A stretch of DNA of 64,000 nucleotides from Ustilago trichophora (lineage: Eukaryota; Basidiomycota; Ustilaginomycetes; Ustilaginales; Ustilaginaceae), in NCBI GenBank assembly GCA_900323505.1, contig OOIN01000024.1, positions 1-64,000 of the forward strand, in the 5' to 3' direction. Within the stretch, counting starts at the first letter, position 1. Each line of letters starts with the position of its first letter. This document shows, piece after piece, positions 11,101 to 20,684 of this stretch. The notes under the pieces are model-generated. The model worked only from the letters and a program-made list of their open reading frames with translations. It searched no databases and was not told where the DNA came from. The position numbers were made by a program, and so were the translations under genes.

Positions 11101-11410
11101 CGGCCTCTTCAATAGTGATGGTCTGATGAACAATCTTGGCAACCAGGGGCGAGTCGAGGTTGGCGTCGGAGTTTTCTCGGATAAATTTGCAAAGATCGGC
11201 AAGGACTGGCAACATTGAGATGGATCTGAGATAGTGGACAAGATCCGGGGTCTTTTTTGACCATTTGCGAAGCACGTGCTTGATCTGATAGACCATAAGC
11301 TGGAAGTCGGACTCATCTGCAGAGCTATGCCAGTGCTTGAGGTGCTGGTAGAGATTGTCGTCATGATCATCGACGGGGTGATCGTGGTCATGTTCGTTGA
11401 CGCTGAACAT
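8135..11410 (-). CDS. Large P-loop NTPase with C-terminal PD-(D/E)XK-like nuclease domain, CRN-related
   Basis: The product is 1091 residues. The ATG at 11410 is the first after an in-frame stop. The N-terminus is His/Asp-rich and followed by a helical region; residues ~200-260 are low-complexity Ser/Pro/Thr. A Walker A-like motif SSGFGKTK lies at ~273-280, a Walker B FFFLAFDEC at ~541-548, and a sensor-like strand LLLVDTNS soon after. Near residues 905-942, CGWDILFPVYE followed by SYVAIQIKN fits the D...(E/Q)xK pattern of restriction-endonuclease-fold nucleases. This layout (NTPase plus nuclease) matches large uncharacterised protein families in agaric fungi and the NTPase-nuclease modules of Crinkler-type proteins. 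No signal peptide is visible, so secretion is not supported. It is the first gene inside the subtelomere. Function is inferred from motifs only. Confidence 0.7.
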   Translation of the reverse strand: MFSVNEHDHDHPVDDHDDNLYQHLKHWHSSADESDFQLMVYQIKHVLRKWSKKTPDLVHYLRSISMLPVLADLCKFIRENSDANLDSPLVAKIVHQTITIEEAELRIGKLVSSHKDGFSEYLKSLDNFELLILFSDALFDPPDSESSHNEPEILNKDEADSEVRQSFAATFRGPAVELLVAHLESHERGNKRHRDAAALRRQAERRQAEESDDVEMQDADLLPASTSTPSSSPLERRLAASNTAPTVPSSTSPSTSSEEQDMYYAKVLPIIQSSGFGKTKLCVTLSASHPGMLICMRPESTVVAVSEPKVAVSFPPQDTKVFEYFNKCYEKYFVDVGGVPLGLDILEQNHVHVYVVFFLAAYCNELHSLLSQIMLISGCPPLSPSLGDPAATHPTNSSPSATNDTHQVAQCWNSAIHALATAIHVKPDFLAQLEFQPQHPICPHSKVRGQDFANPTPSAIAALKRRFPSQHRDFVGKLAGPTTRADMLKRICDQAEKYLAEYTPTATSREYLVPLDKHLRPALLQLESLVPSSIKERTFFFLAFDECMPFLRMLPHIRRVWHAAKPDRTWLLLVDTNSRIAPIIGREARDSTHRTKKEISRLTQPFVDMPLDVYITPEDSNFIRQQIADGNFTLRDVNKLITRIGRPLWNDKPYTHPEHILQPRYIFAKLVQPFTWEWPASISGNKDHKSDSKALQNILALVSQRVALEHSILARDQSWLAYLRGQVSHHLRFLCDFCQDSNVITTTIPSEPPLSLAATWSFRCGTRERVLEKWSMAIDMIGSAHSSIGLNVGLQGKEGVRILCSIAADLAANRRHQSLVLRRSSYEGITGLIKLSEWLACLVGAERQHEASDDPCWLWCSRQWVNFKHTAELHNQVQTGTSINRNILGELWMRHAAMRGVSNQCGWDILFPVYEHDSDSPPIGDEPFLASKLSYVAIQIKNWAARPQPPTTIGPSLPGLVTGDKTTSLELFFDIRAPQAEVSLSHKVHENHPFQDVHRLVIRGNSSATFPFVKELDDSAKLKIPILFGLPTAGDDDHGYDMTEYIREAGSHLARYSDRAAVVKAGHLNMTECIPDTISIEAQSRSGRTSS

Positions 11411-11785
11411 GACGGACGTTGCCTCACCACCTTCATGCTGTTAGATATGGAAGTGATGAAGATGATGGTGGTGGTGGTGGTGGTGGCGGTGGATGGTGTG
11501 ACGAGAAAGGCGAGCAGCTGAGTGAATGCGTGCGTGCGTGAGTGCGTGGCACAGTAATTTTTCCGAGTTCCGAGTTTCCGAGACAAGCCTTACTTGGTGT
11601 TCGCACTCCGATGAGATTCAGCTCTCATGACATCTCTTGTGCGCAGAGAAAAAAACGGCATCCGACGCTTTCCTTTTCATCCTTCCAAGACGCCGCTCAA
11701 AGAGACCGACCGACACAGATCCCGAGATCCGATCCGAAGCTCACTCTTTTTCCGAAGAGAGAGAGAGACGCATCAGTCACCTGAA
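11411..11785. promoter_or_regulatory. Divergent promoter between the NTPase-nuclease gene and ATP11
   Basis: The 375-bp gap separates two divergent start codons. It contains a (GGT)n tract around 11466-11490 and purine-rich GAGA runs before the ATP11 start. No specific factor site was identified. Confidence 0.5.
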
Positions 11786-13021
11786 ATGTTCTCCTTCACT
11801 AGCCTCCATCACAGTGTCACCAAAGGCAAGATGAGGTCGCTGGGCAACACTCTGCGCAGCACGTGCGCCTCGATTGCTTCTGGATCCCATACTTGTGCGA
11901 TTCACCACGCTAGACCTCGCCTCGCGCAGGTGTCTCCTCCTCTTCCTCTTTCATGGTCCCATCTTAAGTCCGACGACCAGTCTCGAGCTTTCAGCGAATC
12001 CGAAGCAACAGCAACATCCTCCATCGTCCAAGATCATCGTGCATCGGTGCAGCTCAAGCGCGACCGTAAACTACGCGAGTACGAAGCAAAGATCAAAGTC
12101 AAGGCAATGCAGAAAGGCCTGTCTCCAGAAGAATTCAAGCGGCGTTCACTCGAGTCTGCCGCTGTCAAGCCTCCGCAGTCAGCCACCACCAACACTGCAA
12201 CCAACGAGACAGTGATGGTCAAGACTGGCTCCTTATCTGAGGTGGAAAAGCGCGATCTAGCGCTAGCGGAAGCCATGAAACAACGATCGAAAGCCGAAGC
12301 AGCCAAAAAACTCGCTTCCGGTCAGGTCCATTCCACGCCTACAGGCGCACAAGAAGGCCCCATCAAGCCGCTCAGCAAGATTCTCGACGTGGAAAGGCTC
12401 ATGACGCAAGACAAGGAGACCATCACCAAGCTCTGGGCTGGCTATCACACGATCAAGAACAAGCTGTCAGCTGTCATCCCCACGGAAAAGTACCTCGAGA
12501 TGCTGGCCAATGCTCGCAAATATCCTCAATTCGTCCTTCCGCTCCCGCGTCAAGTCATTGATGAAGAATCAGATGCAGCAGGCAGCTCCAAGGAGGCTTT
12601 CGAGATGCAGTTCCTCGAATGGGCTGTGGTACCCAACACTGCTGGCGAGGGCCTGCCACCTTCTGCCACCACGCTCTTCACGCCGTTGGCTGAATACAAG
12701 CTCAAGCAAGATTTCAGTCAACCCGTTCTCATCCTCACTTTCTATACCGACTTATGCCAGAGCAATGGTCTGGTGCTCATGAGGGGCGAGGTGACCGGTC
12801 TCAACGAAAAGACTGGAAAGGGTGGCCGCATCGATCAGGCGCAAGCACAGCTGCTCGCTCTGACCCTTCAGCGATTCTATCTTCCTTCCTCTTCCTCCGA
12901 CACCCCTTCCCAGAGTGAGAGCAGTGATCAGTCGGCTTGTGCCAAGCTCTTGCACGACTTTCACCAGCAGCCAGAGAATTTCGACGTCGAGGAGCTCGTC
13001 AACGTAGCTTTCCGTCTTTGA
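11786..13021 (+). CDS. ATP11: Mitochondrial F1-ATPase assembly factor Atp11
   Basis: Atp11/ATPAF1 proteins are matrix chaperones that bind the F1 beta subunit and keep it soluble until the alpha3-beta3 hexamer forms. The product from the ATG at 11786 is 411 residues. I chose this start because the next ~25 residues (MFSFTSLHHSVTKGKMRS onward) are Arg/Lys/Ser-rich without acids, as in a mitochondrial presequence; the frame is open further upstream to 11627 but that part looks like leader. The central part is charged and possibly coiled-coil. The conserved ATP11 domain fills the C-terminal half (LWAGYHTIKNKLSAVIP, YPQFVLPLPR, FLEWAVVP, LILTFYTDL, LMRGEV). It converges with UTP6, with only ~210 bp between stops. 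Confidence 0.9.
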   Translation: MFSFTSLHHSVTKGKMRSLGNTLRSTCASIASGSHTCAIHHARPRLAQVSPPLPLSWSHLKSDDQSRAFSESEATATSSIVQDHRASVQLKRDRKLREYEAKIKVKAMQKGLSPEEFKRRSLESAAVKPPQSATTNTATNETVMVKTGSLSEVEKRDLALAEAMKQRSKAEAAKKLASGQVHSTPTGAQEGPIKPLSKILDVERLMTQDKETITKLWAGYHTIKNKLSAVIPTEKYLEMLANARKYPQFVLPLPRQVIDEESDAAGSSKEAFEMQFLEWAVVPNTAGEGLPPSATTLFTPLAEYKLKQDFSQPVLILTFYTDLCQSNGLVLMRGEVTGLNEKTGKGGRIDQAQAQLLALTLQRFYLPSSSSDTPSQSESSDQSACAKLLHDFHQQPENFDVEELVNVAFRL

Positions 13022-13230
13022 TTGTCGTTAGGCTAACTTGACACCCACCTGAAAGATTGAGAATATCTTGTAATCTATACATTCCAACCGAAACTCATAG
13101 AGGACCGCAATCAGCACCCACAGTACAGGGCAAAAGACTGTGGCCTTCCGGTGACATTGATTTCGTTGGTGGAGTACAAAGTGCAACATGTGTGTAATCT
13201 GGATGTCTTGACAAGAGCAACACATCAGAC

Positions 13231-16095
13231 TTAGTCATCCGCCTCGCTGACTGGGTTGTCTTCCTCATTGCTGAAGATAGCATTCGACTGAGCTTGTAGC
13301 TCCTCACAGATGCGTTGCCACTCCTTCTCGACCAGCGTGTATTCGCTCTTCTCCATGATGCTCCTGCAAGTCTCGAGAGCCTTGAGCGCCTTGGTCATGT
13401 CTCTGGCCGCCAGATATTGCAGGTAGCTGATCCAGATTTCGACGTCGCCTGACTTGATCTGGAGCAACTTTGTGAAAATCTTTTCGACCAGCTGAGCATC
13501 TTTCTGAGTTTTTCGAGATTCGTCGTCATCATCTTGCTCCTCTTCGGCTCGCAGTTCCGAGATGACGTCAAGCCAGGCTTGGTGCGAAGCAAAGGAAGAC
13601 TGAAGCAGCCACGAGATTGAATCGTCGTGCTTGCCGAGCGGGCGGCTAAGTCGGACGTAGCGAAGCACGCACAAGTCGTGCACATCTTGGCGATATCGCT
13701 GCACAGCTTCAAGATCGGCGACCGGACTGTTGTTGCTACGGGAGAGCAAGGAACCCGTCTCTCGCACTGCCCATCGATACTGTTCCGAGCTGTAGCGGAA
13801 CGCTGTCTTGATCTCCCTGCGACTCGATTCCTGAGCGCCTACAACACCGTTATCAAGCCAGTCCAAGAAGCGCGTCCACAAGCTGTTCTCGGCTGACAGC
13901 GTTGAAGCTTCCGTATCCACGCTCTCGGAGCAAGCTTGCAGCCCTCGACGCCATTCTGCCGCGATCGAGTCTCGGCTGATTTCATTGCTCCTTTCCGACA
14001 TCTTGGCCAGTTGGGACGAAACCAGGATGCGGAGGCTCCAAAGTTCGTCGCTTGCGGGAAAGCCGCCACTACCGGTGGCATCCTTGAGCTGGTCTTTGAG
14101 CTTGATTAGCTTCTTGTTGCGCTCCTTGTCACTTTCGATCGCGCTGGCAGCGTTAATCTTCTTGCGCAATGTAACAGCACGCATCTGCGCAGTCTCGATC
14201 TCGGGTCCAGCTGCTTGAGCTTCTTTGATCAGCTGCGCTTGCACAGATTCGAGATAACGCAAGAGATTGGGTTCGTCGATGCCTGAGCGTGACTCGTCGC
14301 TCAGCATCTCGATGAGCAGCGCCGTGGTGGCGTAGAACTCGGACTTTGCGCTCTTGCCTGCTCGCTTTGCAGCGTCGATGGGTGCTTGAACGCAAAGAGC
14401 TCGCAGCTGGGTGATGGCGTCACTGACAGCAGTGGGGAGCACGCCCGACTCTGCCAACTTTTGATAGGCGGGAGAAGCCCTTGTGCTGGCATTGGTCTTG
14501 ACAGTCAATAGCGACTGCAAGAGCTGCAGGATAAGGAGAACAGAAAGCGAGGACGATGAAGATGCGGATGCCTTTTGCAAGTTTGAGGCAGTGGAGCTTC
14601 TGAGCTGCGATGCAAGCTCGAGTAGGCCGTCGGTCTCGTTGGAAAAAGTGGTGCGAAGAAGGCTGGCTGAGGAGAGAAGTCGGTGCGAGTCCATTTCTTC
14701 TGTGTTGGCAACTTGGGCTGCTGTGCGATCGGACTTGTGGGCATAGTAGGGAGTCTCGGGTCTGAAGGATCGGAGACAAGAGGCGAGTGCTGCCGGGGCA
14801 AAGTGGCTCCAGCCCCATCGTTGACGATGCGAAAGATGCTGGTAGACGCCATCCAGGAGACGACGTCGAAGTGCCTGTCCAGTCTTTGGGGCATCCATAC
14901 TTACGGGCTCGGCAAATGGGAATGTCTGAAGCAGTTCGATGAGAGCGATGAGAAAGACAAAGTGGAGGTGTGGAGCCATGGACTCAAGAGCGCTGCCGAT
15001 GAGGAAGAGTGGGATATTGCCTCGAAGGATGGCGATCTGTGTTGAAGGGATTGTGGTCATCTTTCTGGGCGTAAAGGTGTTGGGCTTGGACTTTATGGCT
15101 TCGACGAGCTCGGGCTTGGCGTCGTCGTCCTTGTCTGGCACCTGACTGAGCAAGATACGCTCCTGATCTTGGTCGTCATCACCCGTAGCTACGCCATTGT
15201 GGGGCCTCAACTCGGAGTCGATGTCGACAGAGGCTTGCTGTGCCTCTGCAGAATCATTGGAAGAGCTGAGGATGGTTTCGGCTTCGGTAGCTTGGGCGTC
15301 CCATTCGAGGCCGAGTACAAGCCACCTCCTGCGAAGGCGCTCGATGAATACAAGCTCCATGCGAATGTACTCGACCCAAAGGCGAAGCAGATCAGCCTCT
15401 CGAGATGACAAGGTGAGAAGGGCAGGTCCGGAAACGGAGGCGGTGCTGAGATCGGTGCTGGCTGCTGCGTCGTCGTGGCGGAGACGCTTGTTGGAGTCGG
15501 ATGCATCAGCATTGCTAGAGCGCTTGTTGGCGGTGGAAGAGGTGGACTGGTTGGTAGGTTGCTTTTTCCACGGAAGGCGATTCAAGCGAAGAGCGCGCTG
15601 CAGGAGTGAACGGGCGGCTGTGGTGGAAGCATTGTCGTTGAGTTCGTGGGCAGCGGCAGCAAGCCAAAGCGGAACATTGTTGGGATGAAGGGAGAGGGCT
15701 CGGGCGTATACACGGCCTGTGACTAGGCGCATCTTTCTGCTCTTTGCGAATGCGATGTATTGGAGCCAAGCGTCGACATCGTACTTGAACTTGAGGACGA
15801 GACGCTCGTAGATGGCAATAATGTGACCGGTGTGGAGAGTTGCATTGTCGCGGTGAAAAGCGCGAGGCAGACCAATGCGGTTTGCCTTTACGTTGATGAG
15901 ATCGGCGAGATTGCGCTCAAACTCGGCATATCGTAGGTAGTCGTTCTTGTCGGGGCCTCTCCGCAGCAAACGGCCCTCGAAGGTCTGACGTTGTGTGGTG
16001 ATGGAGCGAAGCTGCTCTTTGGAGAAGACATTGTTTTCGTCGAGCAGTTGGAGCTGCGGAACGGACCGTTCTAGCTGATACTGCACCCTGTCCAT
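13231..16095 (-). CDS. UTP6: U3 snoRNP / SSU processome protein Utp6, HAT repeats
   Basis: Utp6 is a nucleolar component of the UTP-B subcomplex needed for early 18S pre-rRNA processing. The product is 954 residues from the ATG at 16095. The N-terminus is diagnostic (MDRVQYQLERSVPQLQ, then EFERNLADLINVKANR), followed by HAT (half-a-TPR) helices such as KYDVDAWLQYIAFAKS and HPNNVPLWLAAAAHEL, where aromatic residues recur every ~34 residues. More HAT-like units appear at the C-terminus (SGDVEIWISYLQYLAARD). The middle carries Ser/Ala/Asp-rich insertions that make it longer than yeast Utp6 (440 residues). It is divergent from the Rab gene. Confidence 0.9.
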   Translation of the reverse strand: MDRVQYQLERSVPQLQLLDENNVFSKEQLRSITTQRQTFEGRLLRRGPDKNDYLRYAEFERNLADLINVKANRIGLPRAFHRDNATLHTGHIIAIYERLVLKFKYDVDAWLQYIAFAKSRKMRLVTGRVYARALSLHPNNVPLWLAAAAHELNDNASTTAARSLLQRALRLNRLPWKKQPTNQSTSSTANKRSSNADASDSNKRLRHDDAAASTDLSTASVSGPALLTLSSREADLLRLWVEYIRMELVFIERLRRRWLVLGLEWDAQATEAETILSSSNDSAEAQQASVDIDSELRPHNGVATGDDDQDQERILLSQVPDKDDDAKPELVEAIKSKPNTFTPRKMTTIPSTQIAILRGNIPLFLIGSALESMAPHLHFVFLIALIELLQTFPFAEPVSMDAPKTGQALRRRLLDGVYQHLSHRQRWGWSHFAPAALASCLRSFRPETPYYAHKSDRTAAQVANTEEMDSHRLLSSASLLRTTFSNETDGLLELASQLRSSTASNLQKASASSSSSLSVLLILQLLQSLLTVKTNASTRASPAYQKLAESGVLPTAVSDAITQLRALCVQAPIDAAKRAGKSAKSEFYATTALLIEMLSDESRSGIDEPNLLRYLESVQAQLIKEAQAAGPEIETAQMRAVTLRKKINAASAIESDKERNKKLIKLKDQLKDATGSGGFPASDELWSLRILVSSQLAKMSERSNEISRDSIAAEWRRGLQACSESVDTEASTLSAENSLWTRFLDWLDNGVVGAQESSRREIKTAFRYSSEQYRWAVRETGSLLSRSNNSPVADLEAVQRYRQDVHDLCVLRYVRLSRPLGKHDDSISWLLQSSFASHQAWLDVISELRAEEEQDDDDESRKTQKDAQLVEKIFTKLLQIKSGDVEIWISYLQYLAARDMTKALKALETCRSIMEKSEYTLVEKEWQRICEELQAQSNAIFSNEEDNPVSEADD

Positions 16096-17141
16096 GGCGT
16101 ATAGCGCAATTTAGAACAGTAAGAGAGTGAAGGGGATGTTGTCGAGTTGAATGATGCAGACCACCCCGAAGCAACGTTGGATGGGCAGTTCCAAGATTGG
16201 TCAGAGAGCGAGCGGAACGAGGGTCCAAGAAGAAAGTTCTTTTCCTTTTTTCCAAAAAAAATTGGTTGCAGTTCTGTTTTCTCTTTTGTCTTTTTGGCGG
16301 AAAGAGAGAAAGTGAGGAGTGGAGGTTGAGGGGCTGCTTTCTCGCACGACATGAACAACGGGAGTATTGGACCGAGCTGTGCTGTGCCGTGCTGCATTGA
16401 AGATCCCTCTTTGGTATGGTGCCGCTTTTAGACGTGTGTGACGCGGTACGGTACAGTACAGAACTCGACCAGAGCAGACTCGCACGCTGAGGTTTGCTCC
16501 GGCCTGAGGCGCAACACGGCGTGAGCATGTGCGTCAGGTGAAAAGCGTTGAGTGGTTTGGCAGCTCCAACCTCCACTGTGTTCATCGTTACATCGTCGTT
16601 TGCATCCTCCACGCTTCCGCCACCATCTACTGTTCATCCTTATCTATCACTTCTTCTTCGTCTTCTTCTTCTTCCTCTTCCTCCAGTATAGTGTGAGTAC
16701 ATTCGTGCTTGATCGGGCCGCCTGTCCCGTACAAACTTGTGCTCGCTCTTCTCCGGCTCTGATCTCGGGCGCTTCAGAGTACCAGAAGCGGCACGCCAAC
16801 TATGCATAGGATTCTCCCACACACCCTTTCCGTATAGAGCCCACGCAAGAATCTCGATCCCTGGACAGCCACGCCTTGTCGTTGTTTCTCATCTCGATTG
16901 CCTAGGTGGGACGCCTGGTCATACTTGCTTCAAGCGTCACACGGACCATCTTGCTGCTCCAATTACTCGCTTCTCCCTGCGGTCCCTGCGGGGCTCCTAT
17001 CCCATTTGACATGAAAAGCCCAGCTGACCCTTGCTTCTTGCGTACCATTCTCTTTCGTACCTCACTATTCACGTCACCGCTCTTCCTTCCGGATTCAATC
17101 TGGCTTACGTCTCAACCTCATTCCACGTCATTTCGGCCACC
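16096..17141. promoter_or_regulatory. Divergent intergenic region, UTP6 / Rab GTPase
   Basis: About 1.05 kb between divergent starts. It includes a TACGGTACAGTACAG motif near 16446-16461, a TCTTCTTCTTC pyrimidine tract (16650-16682) and a CT-rich probable leader before the Rab start, whose context is GGCCACCATGA. No gene is supported; short frames on both strands are of biased composition. Confidence 0.5.
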
Positions 17142-18047
17142 ATGACATCCAACGCTCCATCCACCGACACCAATCTACCCAATGGTCACCAACTTGGCCG
17201 CACTTCTAGTAACCCGCAGCCATCGCTCGCCAAGCCAGAGCTTCCTCAGCGTAGCCAGCAGCGTCTACGAACATCTTCGCTCGTCGAACCATCCCAAGTC
17301 GCATCTAGCACAACTGGCAACGCACCATCTTTGCCCGTCGCAGCTACGCCTGTCTCTGCCACTTCGACCGCATCTCCTTTGCTAACATCCGGAGCGAGAT
17401 TCGCTTTCACGAGCCGCAGAATGCCCAATCCTCACTACGACTTTCTCATCAAGCTCTTGCTGATCGGCGACTCTGGTGTCGGCAAGTCATGCTTGTTGCT
17501 TCGATTTTGTGATGACGCCTGGACGCCCTCTTTCATTACCACCATCGGCATCGACTTTAAGATTCGCACCATTGAACTCGACGGTAAGCGCATCAAGCTG
17601 CAGATCTGGGACACTGCGGGTCAGGAGCGCTTCCGTACCATCACCACCGCCTACTACCGTGGCGCCATGGGCATCCTGCTCGTATTTGATGTCACTGACC
17701 AAAAGTCGTTTGAAAACGTACGAACGTGGCACGCCAACATTGAGCAGCACGCAAGTGAAGGTGTCTCCAAGATTCTGATCGGAAACAAGTCGGATTGGGA
17801 AGAGAAGCGAGCGGTGACGACCGAGCAGGGTGAAGAACTGGCCAAGGAGCTGGGCATTCCTTACATCGAGACATCAGCCAAGTCGAACTCGAACGTCGAG
17901 GAAGCCTTCTTCAACTTGGCGCGCGAGGTCAAGACCAGGCTGATCGACACGGCTGCCGTGACACAAGCCTCGCCCGCGGCGGCCTCGGGCAACGTCAACG
18001 TCAACTCGGCACCCAAGACTGGCGCTGCCGGTGGTTGCTGTAGCTAG
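17142..18047 (+). CDS. SEC4: Sec4/Rab8-type small GTPase with long N-terminal extension
   Basis: Sec4/Rab8 drives tethering of post-Golgi vesicles at the plasma membrane through the exocyst. The Rab core starts at [16 protein letters not shown] (ATG at 17421) with G1 GDSGVGKS, switch [23 protein letters not shown]3 [12 protein letters not shown]4 GNKSDW and G5 ETSAKS. Switch I and [19 protein letters not shown] are typical of Rab8/Sec4. The end GGCCS offers a double-Cys prenylation site. The frame is open upstream to an ATG at 17142 in good context, adding 93 Ser/Thr/Pro-rich residues unlike normal Rabs (301 instead of 208 residues). The core start at 17421 would give the usual Rab length, so the longer start is uncertain. 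Confidence 0.9.
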   Translation: MTSNAPSTDTNLPNGHQLGRTSSNPQPSLAKPELPQRSQQRLRTSSLVEPSQVASSTTGNAPSLPVAATPVSATSTASPLLTSGARFAFTSRRMPNPHYDFLIKLLLIGDSGVGKSCLLLRFCDDAWTPSFITTIGIDFKIRTIELDGKRIKLQIWDTAGQERFRTITTAYYRGAMGILLVFDVTDQKSFENVRTWHANIEQHASEGVSKILIGNKSDWEEKRAVTTEQGEELAKELGIPYIETSAKSNSNVEEAFFNLAREVKTRLIDTAAVTQASPAAASGNVNVNSAPKTGAAGGCCS

Positions 18048-20684
18048 ATATTGAGTTGATCCGCAGCTTTTGATCTGTCCAGCGGAGCGAAGCAAACTAC
18101 AAGGGGCTAAAGCTAGATCCTAGATTGCCTCCTAGGTTGCCGCCTATCACCACCCCTAGCCTCTGCAGCTGACCCTCGCGCTGCGACGCTGCCGACGAGA
18201 CGTTTGTGTCAGCATCTCGCCGCTCCCGTTCTTGTATATGTACATCTAATGACTCATTTGCCTTTCCAACTTGTGAAGCATTGCGCGGTCCAATCCCCCG
18301 ACTGCGTTGAGCTGAGATGAGTTGACAAGAGAAGAGCTATGTAGCAGCAAGGTGACTATGGGCAACTCGGCGCAGCGCGACCATCGGCTTACTGAACCCA
18401 AATGGTGGTGAGAAGCCAAAGGAAGAGGACCGTATCGCCGGGTGGCATCTAGATACGATTCGGCATGACCAAACTGTCCACGATGGCCAATTGACGCGCT
18501 TCGAAGGCAAGATGGGGCTATGCGAGCAAGCCATCTTGGTATCGCTGGCGTTGCTCGATTCCTAGACAGAACGAGACGGAAAGGCCGAGGGAGCATGAAA
18601 GAGCCGATGAGCGGTATGACGATCATATAAGCGGAAAGAGAGCCGACAGAATGGACGCATCTGATGCCGCAAGCAGATGAAGGCGATTCTAGTACTGTAC
18701 TGTGAACTGTGATTGACGCCCAGACCAAGTTGTGCCTGTCTCGCTTAGACAGCTGCAAAACAACAAGACCAACTCGGGCGTAGAGTGAGTCGATAAGCGA
18801 ATGGCCTTTTCTAGACTTGATGGGAATGTCTGATTCGCCATCGGTTGGTTGCAAAACGTACAAATGCAGAACTGCGAACGACAGCACAGGCTAGAGGCAG
18901 CATGGCCAAGGTGAGTGAGATCGAGTTGGACCATGGCCAGGGTGCCAACAAGTGGGAGAGGCAGCAGCATCGAGCGGGATCCCCAAATTTTAGTGTTTTC
19001 CGCCTTGCCCGCGTGCAGCTCCAAGCATCTCGCGGGGAGAATGCATTTGCGTGAGCGTCGAGGCCAAGGTGACAAGAGGATTGGCAAAGTGCAGAATTTC
19101 ATGTCTTTGATTTCGCCAAGATCCGACAAGGAATGATGCTACCTGGGTCGAATACTATCACCAGACAGAAGGCAGACTCAAGTACTGGGGCTGTTGGCAT
19201 TTTCTTGTCTGGGCTGCTTGTACACGACGACTTTGCCATTTTGGTTGAGTGTTGATCAAAGAGACCGACGCCATGATGTACGCCTCGGATGAGTTGGACG
19301 CCATCTGCTCAAACATTGCCGACGCACAAGGCAAGAACCGGCTCGGAATTCACCGGCATGTTGGCAGGTCACTCTTGAATACTGTACTGTACTGTACACA
19401 TGCTGTGTGGTTCTGTTTGCTGGACCCTCGATTATAGCTTGATCTTGTGTGCAGTACAGCCAAGTACAGCAGACTGCAGGCGGTTTGCGGGCGTGCCTGC
19501 GTGTGGTGTATCGTGGGAAAGGGTGGCACACTACACGCAACTCAAGTACAGTACAGCGGCAACCACTTTTTTCAAGGTCCCACCTCTTTGTGTCCTATAA
19601 AAAATAATAATAATAAATAAAACCCATCTCTCGACGTGCGCGTGTATGTTTCAGTGCCACGTCCTCCTGGTCAGCTAACTTGGTCTGCGTTGCTTGGCGG
19701 TGCGAAGAACTCAAAAAATATCGTCGCCAGAAGATGGCGTCGGGAGTTTCGACGGCTGATGGAGGCGAGGATGGAAGATGGACCGAGGAAATACTTTACC
19801 TCTGAGAATAGATGCAGCGGACAAGGTGGGATGACCGCGTTGGTCCATTGCTCAACAAGAACCAAAAGAGGGGAAAAGGCCCTGCATCTTCCAGCGTGCA
19901 ACGCTAAGCAACCCTAAGTAGGCAACACTCCAACTTGGCTGTGCATGGCCAGCACAAGCACGCTTTTCTTCTTGTTGGATCACTGTGCTTTTGCCTGTCT
20001 CATGAGTCCCGCAAATCACACACACACACCCAAGCCTTACTCCTCACTCATCCTCATCGGTCACTCCGACACGATTCCACGCAGCAAGCACACACACACG
20101 CATTTCCAACAAAGTCATGAATTCTCTCTGACGCCACCATCCTACCCTCTACCCTCTCTATATCCTTCCTACCTCTCCTCAATCACCAACACCATCCGTC
20201 CCAGCTCGCTCTGACCCCTTCTCAGCCTTCGATATTTCGTCGTTACTTGGCAACTTGTTCTTCGTCATTGTTGCTTCTCTTTCACCGCTGGTCTCGGTCT
20301 TTTCTTTTTCTCGCTGATCTGGCATTGTATCGCCAATTCTTCCTTATACCTCGACACTTGGCGCACCACTCGATCCGCCCATCAACTCCTCTTTGACAAT
20401 CCTCGCGGGCATCGCATCTAGTAGCCTCCCCCTTCAGTCCAGACGCACCACACCGCCCACTCAAACTTCGACTGTCACATACTACACTCACTCACTCACT
20501 CACACCGTTCTTGATTCGCAGTCATTTGCAGCTTCCTCGAAAGCCAACATCGCCTCGACTCCCATCGTGTACCAGCACTCTTACCCTAGCCAAACTTTCC
20601 CGCTGCTGAGCCCACTCATCTTGGCCATCCCGATCCCAGCCTCTCTTCCTCCCACCTGGGCCGCTACAAACGCCCTCGCACATA
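18048..20684. other. 2.6-kb intergenic region with TACTGTAC motifs
   Basis: No supported gene. A minus-strand frame at 18246-18887 begins at GTG and shows no family features. Motifs of the TACTGTAC type lie at 18691-18703, 19381-19397 and 19546-19556. CA-rich microsatellites occur near 20018-20032 and 20087-20100, and a CACT run near 20484-20500. The last ~600 bases before 20685 are CT-rich, like long leaders of fungal genes. Confidence 0.6.

Noticed and set aside
17654..18095. Minus-strand frames over the Rab gene
   Set aside because: Shadows of the conserved GTPase core on the plus strand.
18246..18887. 213-codon minus-strand frame in the Rab/LIM-RhoGAP gap
   Set aside because: Starts at GTG, no family resemblance, and overlaps TACTGTAC motifs that otherwise occur only in intergenic DNA.
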